This document shows, piece by piece, positions 7,350 to 14,031 of a DNA stretch of 25,496 nucleotides (the first letter of the stretch is position 1; every line of letters starts with the position of its first letter). Both the position numbers and the translations under genes were made by a program. The DNA comes from Nitrososphaerota archaeon (GTDB taxonomy: Archaea; Thermoproteota; Nitrososphaeria; Nitrososphaerales; Nitrosopumilaceae). The notes under the pieces are model-generated. The model ran no database searches. It was not told the origin of the DNA and saw nothing but the letters and a program-made list of their open reading frames with translations. The DNA lies in the NCBI GenBank assembly GCA_022564385.1, contig JADFLN010000011.1, positions 1-25,496 on the forward strand, written 5' to 3'.

Positions 7350-7371
7350 ATCTGAGAAAATACATTCTGGC

Positions 7372-7536
7372 ATGGCATGTTTTTGTGGATGTGAAACATA
7401 TGAAAAAAATGATGATGGATACAAGATAGCATGTGTAAAATGCGGACATGGACCTCAAAATCATGATGAAGAATGGAGAGCGACTGTAAGACAGAATGAA
7501 TCACAAAGTCAAAAACGCGAGATAGACTTTGGATAG
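7372..7536 (+). CDS. 54-residue zinc-ribbon protein
   Basis: An ATG at 7372 opens a 55-codon frame ending in TAG at 7534-7536. The product starts MACFCGCETYEKND and contains CxCxC near the N-terminus (Cys3, Cys5, Cys7) and CVKCGH at about 21-26, followed by an acidic/aromatic EEWRATVRQ segment and a polar tail. The spaced Cys pairs and following His suggest one zinc ribbon. It has its own TATA box with leaderless spacing, which argues that it is real. I do not recognise the family. It follows the DtxR-family regulator and ends four bases before the stop of convergent yjbQ. A role in nucleic acid or protein binding is possible, but nothing shows it directly. Confidence 0.7.
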   Translation: MACFCGCETYEKNDDGYKIACVKCGHGPQNHDEEWRATVRQNESQSQKREIDFG

Positions 7537-7540
7537 AAAA

Positions 7541-7960
7541 CTATTCACCAATTATTTTCACTAAAACTCTTTTTGATCTTTTTCCATCAAATTCTCCATA
7601 GAAAATTTGTTCCCATGGACCAAAATCTAATTCACCATTAGTGACAGCAACTACCACTTCTCGCCCCATTACTTGTCGTTTTAGATGAGCATCTGCATTA
7701 TCCTCGCCAGTTTTGTTGTGATCATACTGATCAATTGGTTCATGTGGAGCCAAACGTTCTAACCATTTTTCATAATCCTTATGCAAACCACTTTCATTGT
7801 CATTAATGAAAACACTAGCAGTGATGTGCATTGCATTTACAAGACAAAGTCCCTCTTGGATTTTACTTTTTGTAACTAATTTTCTAATGTCAGGAGTAAT
7901 ATTTACAAATGCTCTTCGTGTTTTAACATGAAATGTAAGATAATCAGTAAGAGATTTCAT
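7541..7960 (-). CDS. yjbQ: YjbQ family protein (UPF0047)
   Basis: The 139-residue product matches the YjbQ/UPF0047 family over its whole length. Visible parts are an N-terminal strand region (LTFHVKTRRAFVNIT), the conserved GLCLVNAMHITASVFINDNE block at about 37-56, DNADAHLKRQVMG with its conserved His, and the closing ELDFGPWEQIFYGEFDG block. The conserved His/Asp/Glu set forms a metal site in solved structures. Members have been reported with weak thiamine-phosphate synthase activity, but the true physiological reaction is unsettled. A candidate C/D box RNA lies on the same strand with its 3' end 36 bases upstream of the ATG at 7960. Confidence 0.9.
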   Translation of the reverse strand: MKSLTDYLTFHVKTRRAFVNITPDIRKLVTKSKIQEGLCLVNAMHITASVFINDNESGLHKDYEKWLERLAPHEPIDQYDHNKTGEDNADAHLKRQVMGREVVVAVTNGELDFGPWEQIFYGEFDGKRSKRVLVKIIGE

Positions 7961-7996
7961 ATTTTTTCAAAGTAAATCAACCATTAAAATCCTAAG

Positions 7997-8056
7997 GTAG
8001 GCTCAGAACTCAAGATCCTCATCATCATTCAAAGGGATAGATACATCACGGCCCAC
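7997..8056 (-). ncRNA. Candidate C/D box sRNA guiding methylation of tRNA-Leu(CAA)
   Basis: Read on the minus strand the parts come in order. A 5' stem GTGGGC (8056-8051) is followed by a C box GTGATGT (8049-8043; canonical RUGAUGA, last base differs). Next come a 10-base spacer and a D' box TTGA (8032-8029, one change from CTGA). A 3-base gap leads to a perfect C' box ATGATGA (8025-8019), then the 12-base guide GGATCTTGAGTT (8018-8007), a D box CTGA (8006-8003), and the 3' stem GCCTAC (8002-7997). The outer stems pair over 6 bp with one G-U. The guide is complementary to the anticodon arm typical of archaeal tRNA-Leu(CAA), and the fifth base before box D faces C34. No target was recognised for the D' guide. 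Confidence 0.62.
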
Positions 8057-8081
8057 AAGTCATATTTCAGGCAGATTACTA

Positions 8082-8103
8082 TTGAATCTTTCAAGAAGCT
8101 TGA
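8082..8103. promoter_or_regulatory. Two interlocked palindromes upstream of a promoter
   Basis: TTGAA-TCT-TTCAA (8082-8094) and TCAAG-AAG-CTTGA (8091-8103) are both perfect 5/3/5 inverted repeats sharing four bases. The second runs into the TATA-like TTGATAAAT (8101-8109), which is centred about 27 bases before ATG 8132. The position suits a regulator-binding site for the 8132-pelA transcription unit. No binding protein can be named. Confidence 0.3.
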
Positions 8104-8131
8104 TAAATGGCAAAATAGATTAACATTCAAA

Positions 8132-8548
8132 ATGGTTTTAATTAATACACCATCTTCAGTGGAAAGTTTTCGAAGATTTATCTTTTCAAGTACATGCAAA
8201 TCTTATGCACCAAGAAGTTATTTTGAAGATTTTGAGGTATTTCCAGAAAGAGAGGATAATTTGGGATCAGTTTACGTCGAAGCTGCTGATAAAGTAACTT
8301 TGAAAAAAATTAGAGACATTACATTTGTAAATGCAAGAGATATTCTTGGAATAATTTATAATTCAAAAAGTGGAAACACATCTCTAAAATGGCGCCAGAT
8401 AAAAAGAAACAATGGCAAAGTTACAGGAGAAGCTTCTGCAAATTCTCTTACCAATCTATCAGAATCAGGTGTTCTTACTTTAGATTGGGTTGAAAACTAT
8501 CTGAGGAAAAAATCTGAAGAAGTAAAGACTAACGAAGTTACAAGCTAA
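8132..8548 (+). CDS. Unrecognised 138-residue protein upstream of Pelota
   Basis: I do not recognise this family. The product has no signal peptide or membrane segment. Residues about 45-75 (GSVYVEAADKVTLKKIRDITFVNARDILGIIYNSK) read as alternating strands and helix. A basic stretch follows (LKWRQIKRNNGK), then a Ser/Asn/Glu-rich segment, and the C-terminus is a charged helix (LTLDWVENYLRKKSEEVKTNE). Start ATG 8132 is supported by a TATA-like box about 27 bases upstream. pelA starts 32 bases after the stop on the same strand, so cotranscription with the ribosome-rescue gene is likely. The basic patch would suit nucleic acid binding, but that is a guess. Confidence 0.75.
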   Translation: MVLINTPSSVESFRRFIFSSTCKSYAPRSYFEDFEVFPEREDNLGSVYVEAADKVTLKKIRDITFVNARDILGIIYNSKSGNTSLKWRQIKRNNGKVTGEASANSLTNLSESGVLTLDWVENYLRKKSEEVKTNEVTS

Positions 8549-8580
8549 ACTCTTTTCTTTTTGCATATTAGAACAATATC

Positions 8581-9630
8581 ATGATAACAAAGATAATTGA
8601 TGAGAATTCAATTTCCGTAATGCCAGAAGATTCGGATGATCTTTTGAATCTACGTCGCATAATTAAAGAAGGTGATAAAATAATTGGAGATACAACAAGA
8701 GTTCTAAAACAAGATAAGGATTATTCAAGACCTGATAAAGGAGAAAGAGTTAGGGTTAGAATTGCATTAATTGTAGAAAAAATTTCACTTGATGATGTTT
8801 TAGATAGATTAAGAATTGGTGGAACAATTTCTGAATCAAGTAATGAATCAGTACCACATGGTTCACATCATTCATTTATTCTAAAAGTTAATGATGGAAT
8901 AACAATTTCAAAGAAAAAATGGTTATCGATCGAAAAAAATCTTCTAGTGTCAAGTAATAATCAAGTTAGCTTTGTACTTGTTGCAATTGATACTGGTGAT
9001 TGTGGAATTGCAAGACTAAGAGGAACACATTTGAAATTTATTCCAAATATCTATTCAGATTCTAGTGGAAAGAGATACAAAACTAATTTCAATATTGAAA
9101 AATTCTTTGAACAAGTACAACAAGCAGTATCAACTGTTTTGAAAGAAGGAGATTCAATAGTAATTTTTGGTCCTGGAGAAACAAAAAAAAGATTTGCCAA
9201 TTTCATTCAAAAATCTCAAAACACACAAAAATATAAGATACAGGTTATTGAAGGCATTGATTCAGGCGGAGAAGATGGAATTTACATATTCACAAAATCT
9301 CAAACAATGAAGGAAATAATGTCAGATAGCAAGCTGGCCAAAGCATCATCAATAATTGATGAGATAATGCTTCTTGCAAATAAAAAGAGCGAAAAATTTA
9401 CTATGGGATTTGATGAAACTTTTAATGCAAACCAAATAGGTGCAGTTGAATCTCTAGTATTTTCAGACAAAGCAATTCAAGATAATGAGCAAAGAATGAT
9501 AGATTTTCTAAATGATGTTGAAAGTAAGGGAGTAAAAATTTACAGTGTTGATTCATCCACAGATATTGGTTTAAGAGTTACAGGTTTGGGAGGAATAGTT
9601 TCATTATTACGATATGCAATAAAGTCCTAA
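8581..9630 (+). CDS. pelA: mRNA surveillance protein Pelota
   Basis: The 349-residue product matches archaeal Pelota in length and in three domains. Residues 1-130 form the Sm-like N-domain (VMPEDSDDLLNLRRIIKEGDKIIGDTTRVL, then VRVRIALIVEKI). Residues about 135-250 form the middle eRF1-like domain (VSFVLVAIDTGDCGIARLRG, IVIFGPGETKKRF). Residues about 255-349 form the C-domain (IGAVESLVFSDKA, GVKIYSVDSSTDIGLRVTGLGGIVSLLRYAI). The middle domain lacks a GGQ peptide-release motif, as expected. Pelota (Dom34) enters the A site of stalled archaeal ribosomes and, with aABCE1, splits them. It follows the unknown 8132 gene at 32 bases and overlaps convergent cutA by four bases. Confidence 0.95.
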   Translation: MITKIIDENSISVMPEDSDDLLNLRRIIKEGDKIIGDTTRVLKQDKDYSRPDKGERVRVRIALIVEKISLDDVLDRLRIGGTISESSNESVPHGSHHSFILKVNDGITISKKKWLSIEKNLLVSSNNQVSFVLVAIDTGDCGIARLRGTHLKFIPNIYSDSSGKRYKTNFNIEKFFEQVQQAVSTVLKEGDSIVIFGPGETKKRFANFIQKSQNTQKYKIQVIEGIDSGGEDGIYIFTKSQTMKEIMSDSKLAKASSIIDEIMLLANKKSEKFTMGFDETFNANQIGAVESLVFSDKAIQDNEQRMIDFLNDVESKGVKIYSVDSSTDIGLRVTGLGGIVSLLRYAIKS

Positions 9631-9938
9631 CTTGTAGAATCTATTAACCAATTTAGATATGATTTGTTGATTGATGTAACATCAATTTCTGCAATTTCAG
9701 GAACATCATATGGATGAGTTTCTTTAATTTTCTTTTTTAGTAGTTTCTTGTTTTTTGTTGTAGTTTTAAAAATTGCAAGGTATTCAGATGCATTTTCCAC
9801 TTTTCCATTCCAAGAGTAAATTGAAGAAATTTTAGAAATGTTGACACATGCAACAATCTTATTTTTTACAAACTCATTTGCAATTTTTGTAATTGATTTT
9901 TTGTTAGGATATGTTGAAATGATTATCACGGGTTTCAT
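9627..9938 (-). CDS. cutA: CutA1 family protein
   Basis: The 103-residue product is a full-length CutA1, a small trimeric ferredoxin-like protein linked in bacteria to divalent metal tolerance. Family marks are the first strand PVIIISTYPNKK, the ACVNISKISSIYSWNGKVENASEYLAIFKTT block at about 30-60, and the HPYDVPEIAEIDV motif at about 79-91. Its molecular role remains unclear in the family. The stop codon overlaps the pelA stop in a four-base CTAA, tail to tail. The 5' end lies in the 43-base gap before the divergent site-2 protease gene. Confidence 0.92.
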   Translation of the reverse strand: MKPVIIISTYPNKKSITKIANEFVKNKIVACVNISKISSIYSWNGKVENASEYLAIFKTTTKNKKLLKKKIKETHPYDVPEIAEIDVTSINKSYLNWLIDSTS

Positions 9939-9981
9939 AGTAACCGATAAATGTACGTACTTTAAAAAATTAACAATTAAT

Positions 9982-11202
9982 TTGGAACTTGATTTTATTA
10001 CTCAGAATGCGATAATCTATGTGTTAATTGCTTGGGTTATCATTTATGTAACTGCAAAAGGTCTAAAATTACAAAAATATGGCGTTGAGATAAAGCCATA
10101 CAGCCTCATATACAAAAATAAACAAGTTAACTCAGTTCTCATTAGAGTTCTGAGTAGAACAAGGAGAGGAATCAGAGTTTTTGCTGATGTAAGTGTAATT
10201 GCAGGTTTTCTAATGATGGCTTATGCATTTTACTTTTTACTAAATAATATATCAAACTTTTTTGTTGCACAAGATGAATTTTCAGAATTAACTATACTTA
10301 TTCCAGGAGTAACATTAACTTCTGCACCTGCTATTGCATTCTTTTTACTGTCAATTCCAATTGTACTAGTTATGCATGAAGGAGCACATGGTATAGTAGC
10401 TGCATTAGAAAAAATAAAGATCAAAACAGGTGGCTTTGCAATATTTATTGCATTGTTTGCAGGATTTGTAGAACCAGATGAGGAAGAATTTGACAAGGCA
10501 AAAAAGATTTCAAAACTACGAGTAATTGGAGCAGGAGCTACATCAAATGTAATGTTCGCAATTGTTTTAGGTGCTATTATGTTAACAAATCCACTTTTTG
10601 GAATGGTTTTAGATAGCCTTCCACTATTTGGGGAAGTTATCTTAAACACATTTTATGAATTATCGCAAGGAGTGTTGATACTTTCAATCATACCAAATTC
10701 AGGAGCTGAACAAGCAGGATTGTTTGCAAATGATATCATTATTTCAATTAATGATATACCGATCCATGGTCCAGCTGATTTCCCCAGCTTAAATCCAGGG
10801 GATACAGCTAGTGTTACTGTACTTAGAGATAGTCAAACATTAGAATTTGGTGTGGAGATTATGCCAGCACCAGATGATCCTGAAAGGGGATTAATAGGAA
10901 TTATGAGAGATAATTCAATTCCCTACAAACCTGTAATGAATTTCATTGACTGGACAAATGTGGATTTCAATGTTTCAATGTTCTTGTTATGGCTTTGGAT
11001 GATTTCATTTTTTATAGGAATTATCAATATGCTTCCTTTACCAATATTAGATGGTGGAAAATTCATTCATATAATTATTGACAAAAGAATTTCAGACAAA
11101 GCAGTAAATGGTGTTATGTTGGTAATTTACGTATTCACCTTTGTTGTGTTTGGTCTAAACATTGCTTTATCCTACATGAAATCTGGATGGTTTACAATAT
11201 AG
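9982..11202 (+). CDS. Site-2 protease family membrane metalloprotease (M50)
   Basis: This is an intramembrane zinc protease. The active-site HEGAH is at residues 132-136 (His132, Glu133, His136) inside a hydrophobic segment, and the third ligand region LPILDGGKF with Asp357 corresponds to the family's NPDG motif. A PDZ-like domain lies between them at about 220-310 (AEQAGLFANDIIISINDIPIHG). Membrane segments are visible near residues 10-28, 65-90, 110-135, 180-200, 325-345 and 375-395. The frame stays open upstream to ATG 9838, but that would overlap cutA by about 100 bases. I prefer the TTG at 9982, which keeps the first helix intact; GTG 10021 is the other option. Such proteases release membrane-bound regulators or clear membrane peptides; the substrate is unknown. 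Confidence 0.88.
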   Translation: MELDFITQNAIIYVLIAWVIIYVTAKGLKLQKYGVEIKPYSLIYKNKQVNSVLIRVLSRTRRGIRVFADVSVIAGFLMMAYAFYFLLNNISNFFVAQDEFSELTILIPGVTLTSAPAIAFFLLSIPIVLVMHEGAHGIVAALEKIKIKTGGFAIFIALFAGFVEPDEEEFDKAKKISKLRVIGAGATSNVMFAIVLGAIMLTNPLFGMVLDSLPLFGEVILNTFYELSQGVLILSIIPNSGAEQAGLFANDIIISINDIPIHGPADFPSLNPGDTASVTVLRDSQTLEFGVEIMPAPDDPERGLIGIMRDNSIPYKPVMNFIDWTNVDFNVSMFLLWLWMISFFIGIINMLPLPILDGGKFIHIIIDKRISDKAVNGVMLVIYVFTFVVFGLNIALSYMKSGWFTI

Positions 11203-11245
11203 AAAATACCTAAAGAATCATTAATGAAAAAAAATACATGGATTT

Positions 11246-12160
11246 ATGATCTGTGATAGATGTGAAAATCAGGCAGTCTATACTAGAAAATATTCAGGTC
11301 AAAAGCTATGCTCACAATGTTTCTCAAATTCCATTGTGAGAAAAACTGCTAAAACCATTTCAAAATATAATATGATTAAAAATGATGATTTAGTAGCTGT
11401 AGCAGTCTCTGGTGGAAAAGATTCCCTAGCATTACTAAAAATTATTCACGAAATGACTTTAACCCATAATTTTAAAATTAAGGCAATTACAATTGATGAA
11501 GGAATTCCTGGATATAGAGACGAGGCACTAGAAATTGTTGAAAAATTTTGTGGAGAATTAAATGTTGACTACAATGTCTACTCTTACAAAGATTTGTTTG
11601 AATTGACACTTGATGAAGCATTAGAGTTAAGAGAAAGTAAAAAAACTTCTTCATGTTCAATTTGTGGTACACTAAGAAGACGCGCAATGGATTTTGCGGC
11701 AAAGGATATTGGAGCTGATGTAATTGCAACTGGTCATAATCTAGATGATACATTACAAACATTTGTCATAAACATGCTTTCAGGCGATACAAATAGGATT
11801 GGGTGGATGGATCCTGATACATCTACAAATTCTTTAAGGAAAATAAAACCATTTTGTGAGATATATGAATCTGAAATAGTATTTTATGCATTTACAAACA
11901 ACATACCATTTCAATCAGAACCTTGTCCCCACATGAATGAAGGAATAAGAACAGAAATTCGTGAATTTCTAAATTCATTAGAAAGTCAACATAGTGGAAT
12001 TAAAAATAATTTGTATCAATCAGTTCTCAAAGTATCTCAAATTATAAAGAATTCCAATAGTAAACAAAAAACAATTTGTGAAAAGTGTGGTAATGAATGT
12101 ACAGGTAATGTATGCTCAGTTTGTAATATAATTTTAAAACTAAAAGCAAATCAAACCTAA
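11246..12160 (+). CDS. ncsA: tRNA 2-thiolation enzyme of the NcsA/TtuA/Ctu1 family
   Basis: The 304-residue product has the TtuA/Ctu1 layout. An N-terminal zinc finger (C3, C6, C22, C25) is followed by the ATP PP-loop motif SGGKDS at 55-60. The Fe-S ligands are CSIC at 137-140 (Cys137, Cys140) plus Cys227, matching Cys130, Cys133 and Cys222 of the Thermus enzyme. A second C-terminal zinc finger is built from Cys at 278, 281, 285, 290 and 293. The TGHNLDDTLQT segment at 162-172 is the usual nucleotide-site motif. The enzyme adenylates U34 (or U54 in thermophiles) of tRNA and replaces oxygen with sulfur, normally with a ubiquitin-like sulfur carrier. A mesophile-like genome favours wobble U34. 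ATG 11246 is the only sensible start; nearby upstream ATGs hit stops within a few codons. Confidence 0.92.
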   Translation: MICDRCENQAVYTRKYSGQKLCSQCFSNSIVRKTAKTISKYNMIKNDDLVAVAVSGGKDSLALLKIIHEMTLTHNFKIKAITIDEGIPGYRDEALEIVEKFCGELNVDYNVYSYKDLFELTLDEALELRESKKTSSCSICGTLRRRAMDFAAKDIGADVIATGHNLDDTLQTFVINMLSGDTNRIGWMDPDTSTNSLRKIKPFCEIYESEIVFYAFTNNIPFQSEPCPHMNEGIRTEIREFLNSLESQHSGIKNNLYQSVLKVSQIIKNSNSKQKTICEKCGNECTGNVCSVCNIILKLKANQT

Positions 12161-12163
12161 TGC

Positions 12164-12171
12164 AAATATAA
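12164..12171 (+). promoter_or_regulatory. TATA box for the SRP RNA gene
   Basis: AAATATAA is centred about 25 bases upstream of the SRP RNA 5' end at about 12193. It is the right spacing for an archaeal promoter giving the mature 5' end directly. Confidence 0.45.
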
Positions 12172-12192
12172 CATACTTTCTTTAGAAAAAAT

Positions 12193-12508
12193 GGTAGTAG
12201 GTAGGATTAGGGTGCTAGCCGTGCCCTGTTCTGAAACCGGCTATATGCAGAGATCAGTAACTGTTGGGTAAATCTCTAGATGGGTAATTCCCGCTTGGTG
12301 TGCGGAAATGAAATCACGCCGAGGCGGGTGGTTGCAGGACTAGAACTGTCCGAAGGGATAATTTCTAAGACCGAACCATCGAAAGGGATGAGGTCCGGGA
12401 GGGAGCAATCCTAAGGTGGGACATCCACGCTTCCTCGTCAACGTGGCGGATCTTGTATGCCTTGAAATGGGGCTATTTGTCTAGACTGGAGCCAACAGAT
12501 CTGCTACC
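12193..12508 (+). ncRNA. ffs: Signal recognition particle RNA (7S RNA)
   Basis: No long frame covers this 316-base stretch, and it is clearly more GC-rich than its surroundings. The ends pair: GGTAGTAG at the 5' end with CTGCTACC at the 3' end (archaeal helix 1). The 5' domain follows with GGGTGCTAGCC-GTGCCCTG and the CCGGCTATATGCAG segment (helices 3 and 4). Helix 8, the SRP54 site, is AGGTCCGGGAGGGAGCA at 12391-12407, matching the conserved AGGTCCGGRAGGRAGCA pattern. The length of about 310 bases is typical for archaea. It scaffolds SRP19 and SRP54 for co-translational membrane targeting. The 3' end runs straight into the promoter of the next gene. Confidence 0.93.
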
Positions 12509-12517
12509 TTTATAATT
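12509..12517 (+). promoter_or_regulatory. TATA box for the gene at 12538
   Basis: TTTATAATT directly follows the SRP RNA 3' stem and is centred about 25 bases before ATG 12538. It supports that start and a leaderless mRNA. Confidence 0.45.
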
Positions 12518-12537
12518 AAAATTAAATTTGCAAAAGT

Positions 12538-12870
12538 ATGGAAGGAATAATTTCATTTGGAAGTAAGAGAAGTTATGATGACTTTAAGAAACAAATTCCA
12601 AGTTCAGTATTACCTCTTTTTGATTCAATCAGAGAATTTTGTTTCTCTTTGGGAAAAAATGTAGTAGAAGATATTAGAATGCACAGAGTAGTTTTTTGTA
12701 AATCAATGACATTTAGATGGTTTGTAGATGTAGAACCTCAAAGAGAAGGAGTTATCATTAAAATTCAGAAAAGCCGAAAGGAACCTATACAAATTATTCA
12801 GATCAAAAAAGACCAGCAGATTTCAGAGTTTAGTCAAATGCTCAAAGTGTCATATGAAGAGATTCATTAA
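12538..12870 (+). CDS. DUF5655-like small protein
   Basis: The 110-residue product is soluble. Its core, from about residue 12 to 85 (DDFKKQIPSSVLPLFDSIREFCFSLGKNVVEDIRMHRVVFCKSMTFRWFVDVEPQREGVIIKI), resembles DUF5655: a helix with an LG-x-VEE-like turn, then strands with a conserved aromatic, then an F-x-x-VEPQREG strand pair. This domain is found alone or fused in bacteria and archaea, and no reaction is established. The match is by eye and moderate. ATG 12538 is supported by the TATA box. The stop codon overlaps that of convergent acyP in a four-base TTAA. Confidence 0.75.
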   Translation: MEGIISFGSKRSYDDFKKQIPSSVLPLFDSIREFCFSLGKNVVEDIRMHRVVFCKSMTFRWFVDVEPQREGVIIKIQKSRKEPIQIIQIKKDQQISEFSQMLKVSYEEIH

Positions 12871-13145
12871 TACAAAACATCAAATTTTAAAAATTCACCA
12901 GAAAAATTTTCATTGTATATCTCTACATCTTCAACTCTGGCATTAGCAGGTCCTCCATGAGACCATTCAACAAGTCTACTAACTTTTTCTTCATCACCTT
13001 CTAAAATAGCTTCTACACGACCATCTGAAAGATTTTTAACCCATCCAAAAATATTATTTTTCTTTGCCATCACTTTTAGTGCCTGACGAAAAAATACACC
13101 TTGTACTTTACCAGTTACAATGATTCTAATTCGTTGATTTGACAT
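12867..13145 (-). CDS. acyP: Acylphosphatase
   Basis: The 92-residue product is a standard acylphosphatase, which hydrolyses acyl phosphates such as acetyl or carbamoyl phosphate. The phosphate-binding loop GKVQGVFFRQ is at 12-21 with catalytic Arg20, and GWVKNLSDGRVEA at 34-46 carries the catalytic Asn38. The rest fits the alpha/beta sandwich (EAILEGDEEKVSRLVEW, a GGPANARVEDVE loop). Length is typical. A GATTAATAAC TATA box lies about 24 bases upstream of the ATG at 13145. It follows rpl2 on the same strand with about 50 bases between, so readthrough is possible, but it appears to have its own promoter. Confidence 0.95.
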   Translation of the reverse strand: MSNQRIRIIVTGKVQGVFFRQALKVMAKKNNIFGWVKNLSDGRVEAILEGDEEKVSRLVEWSHGGPANARVEDVEIYNENFSGEFLKFDVLY

Positions 13146-13194
13146 TCAAGTTTTATTTCAGCAAGTTATTAATCAATTTTAGGTTTAAAAAAGA

Positions 13195-13929
13195 CTAGTG
13201 TCTTTCTTTAATTCTAGCTCTACCAGTTTTTCGGGCAGCAATGCTACCTACTTTTGCGCCAGGAGGTGCATTTCTTGAGACAGTTGAACTTTGTCCAACA
13301 TGTTGATGACGACCACCACCGTGTGGGTGAACATATGCAGCTTGAGCAACACCTCTAACAATTGGAAATTTTTTTCCTTTTGCTCTGAAACTTCTCCATT
13401 TATTACCTGCACTCATCATTGGTCTTTCTCCAGCTCCACCTCCAGCAAGAGTACCAATCATGGCTCTATTTTTTGGATTAAGAGTAGTAAATTTTCCAGA
13501 AGGTAGTTTTACTGTAACACCTTCATCACCATGAGAAAAAATAGTTGCATCAGTTCCTGCGGACTTAACTATAGCACCACCATCTCCAAAGTGTCTTTCA
13601 ATGTTACATACAGTTGTTCCATCAGGAATATTTTGAACACTAATGACATTTCCTTGTTCAATTTTTGATTTTAATCCAAATTGTAAAGTTGTACCTACTA
13701 TAGTTCCTAATACTGCAGGAACAAATGAAACAGACCCATCCTCAAATCTGATTTTAGATAATGGTGCTTCTCTACCACGTTCATGAATCAGATCAATGAC
13801 TTTACCTTCATGTTGTTCTGATAATGAAAAACGAGGATAATTTGCCTTGGAGCCTACTTTTCCAGTAGATGTAGATCTAAATTGGTGTCCTCCACGGCCA
13901 CGTCGTCTAACTAATGGTCTCTTACCCAA
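13195..13929 (-). CDS. rpl2: Ribosomal protein uL2 (L2)
   Basis: The 244-residue protein is archaeal uL2, an early large-subunit protein near the peptidyl transferase centre. Marks are the N-terminus GKRPLVRRRGRGG, an OB-fold region at about 38-100 (HERGREAPLSKIRFEDG), an SH3-like region at 100-165 (GDGGAIVKSAGTDATIFSHG, VKLPSG), and the loop YVHPHGGGRHQHVG around 199-212 that holds the functionally important His residues. The start is TTG at 13929: archaeal uL2 begins with MGKR at this place and no ATG is available. A TTAAAAT box is centred about 29 bases upstream. None of the visible neighbours is a ribosomal protein gene, so it is not in its usual S10-type cluster in this window. Confidence 0.96.
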   Translation of the reverse strand: MGKRPLVRRRGRGGHQFRSTSTGKVGSKANYPRFSLSEQHEGKVIDLIHERGREAPLSKIRFEDGSVSFVPAVLGTIVGTTLQFGLKSKIEQGNVISVQNIPDGTTVCNIERHFGDGGAIVKSAGTDATIFSHGDEGVTVKLPSGKFTTLNPKNRAMIGTLAGGGAGERPMMSAGNKWRSFRAKGKKFPIVRGVAQAAYVHPHGGGRHQHVGQSSTVSRNAPPGAKVGSIAARKTGRARIKERH

Positions 13930-13954
13930 GTTGATCGTTTCCTATGTGTAGATG

Positions 13955-13961
13955 ATTTTAA
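13955..13961 (-). promoter_or_regulatory. TATA box for rpl2
   Basis: On the minus strand TTAAAAT is centred about 29 bases upstream of the TTG start at 13929, consistent with a leader of only a few bases. Confidence 0.4.
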
Positions 13962-14002
13962 GCTTGTGGTTTTTTTGTTGTTTTTAAAAAGTACCACAAA
14001 GG

Positions 14003-14009
14003 TATAAAA
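14003..14009 (+). promoter_or_regulatory. TATA box for cdc48
   Basis: TATAAAA is centred about 26 bases upstream of ATG 14032. It is one of the clearest promoters in the window and predicts a leaderless cdc48 mRNA. Confidence 0.6.
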
Positions 14010-14031
14010 ATTAGACAGAGAGTTTCGCTGT

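Noticed and set aside
9838..9981. Upstream extension of the site-2 protease to ATG 9838
   Set aside because: It would overlap the well-supported cutA gene by about 100 bases, and the added residues are simply cutA read on the other strand.
11487..11762. A minus-strand frame inside the tRNA thiolase gene
   Set aside because: No motifs, and the plus-strand gene shows the complete PP-loop and Cys pattern.
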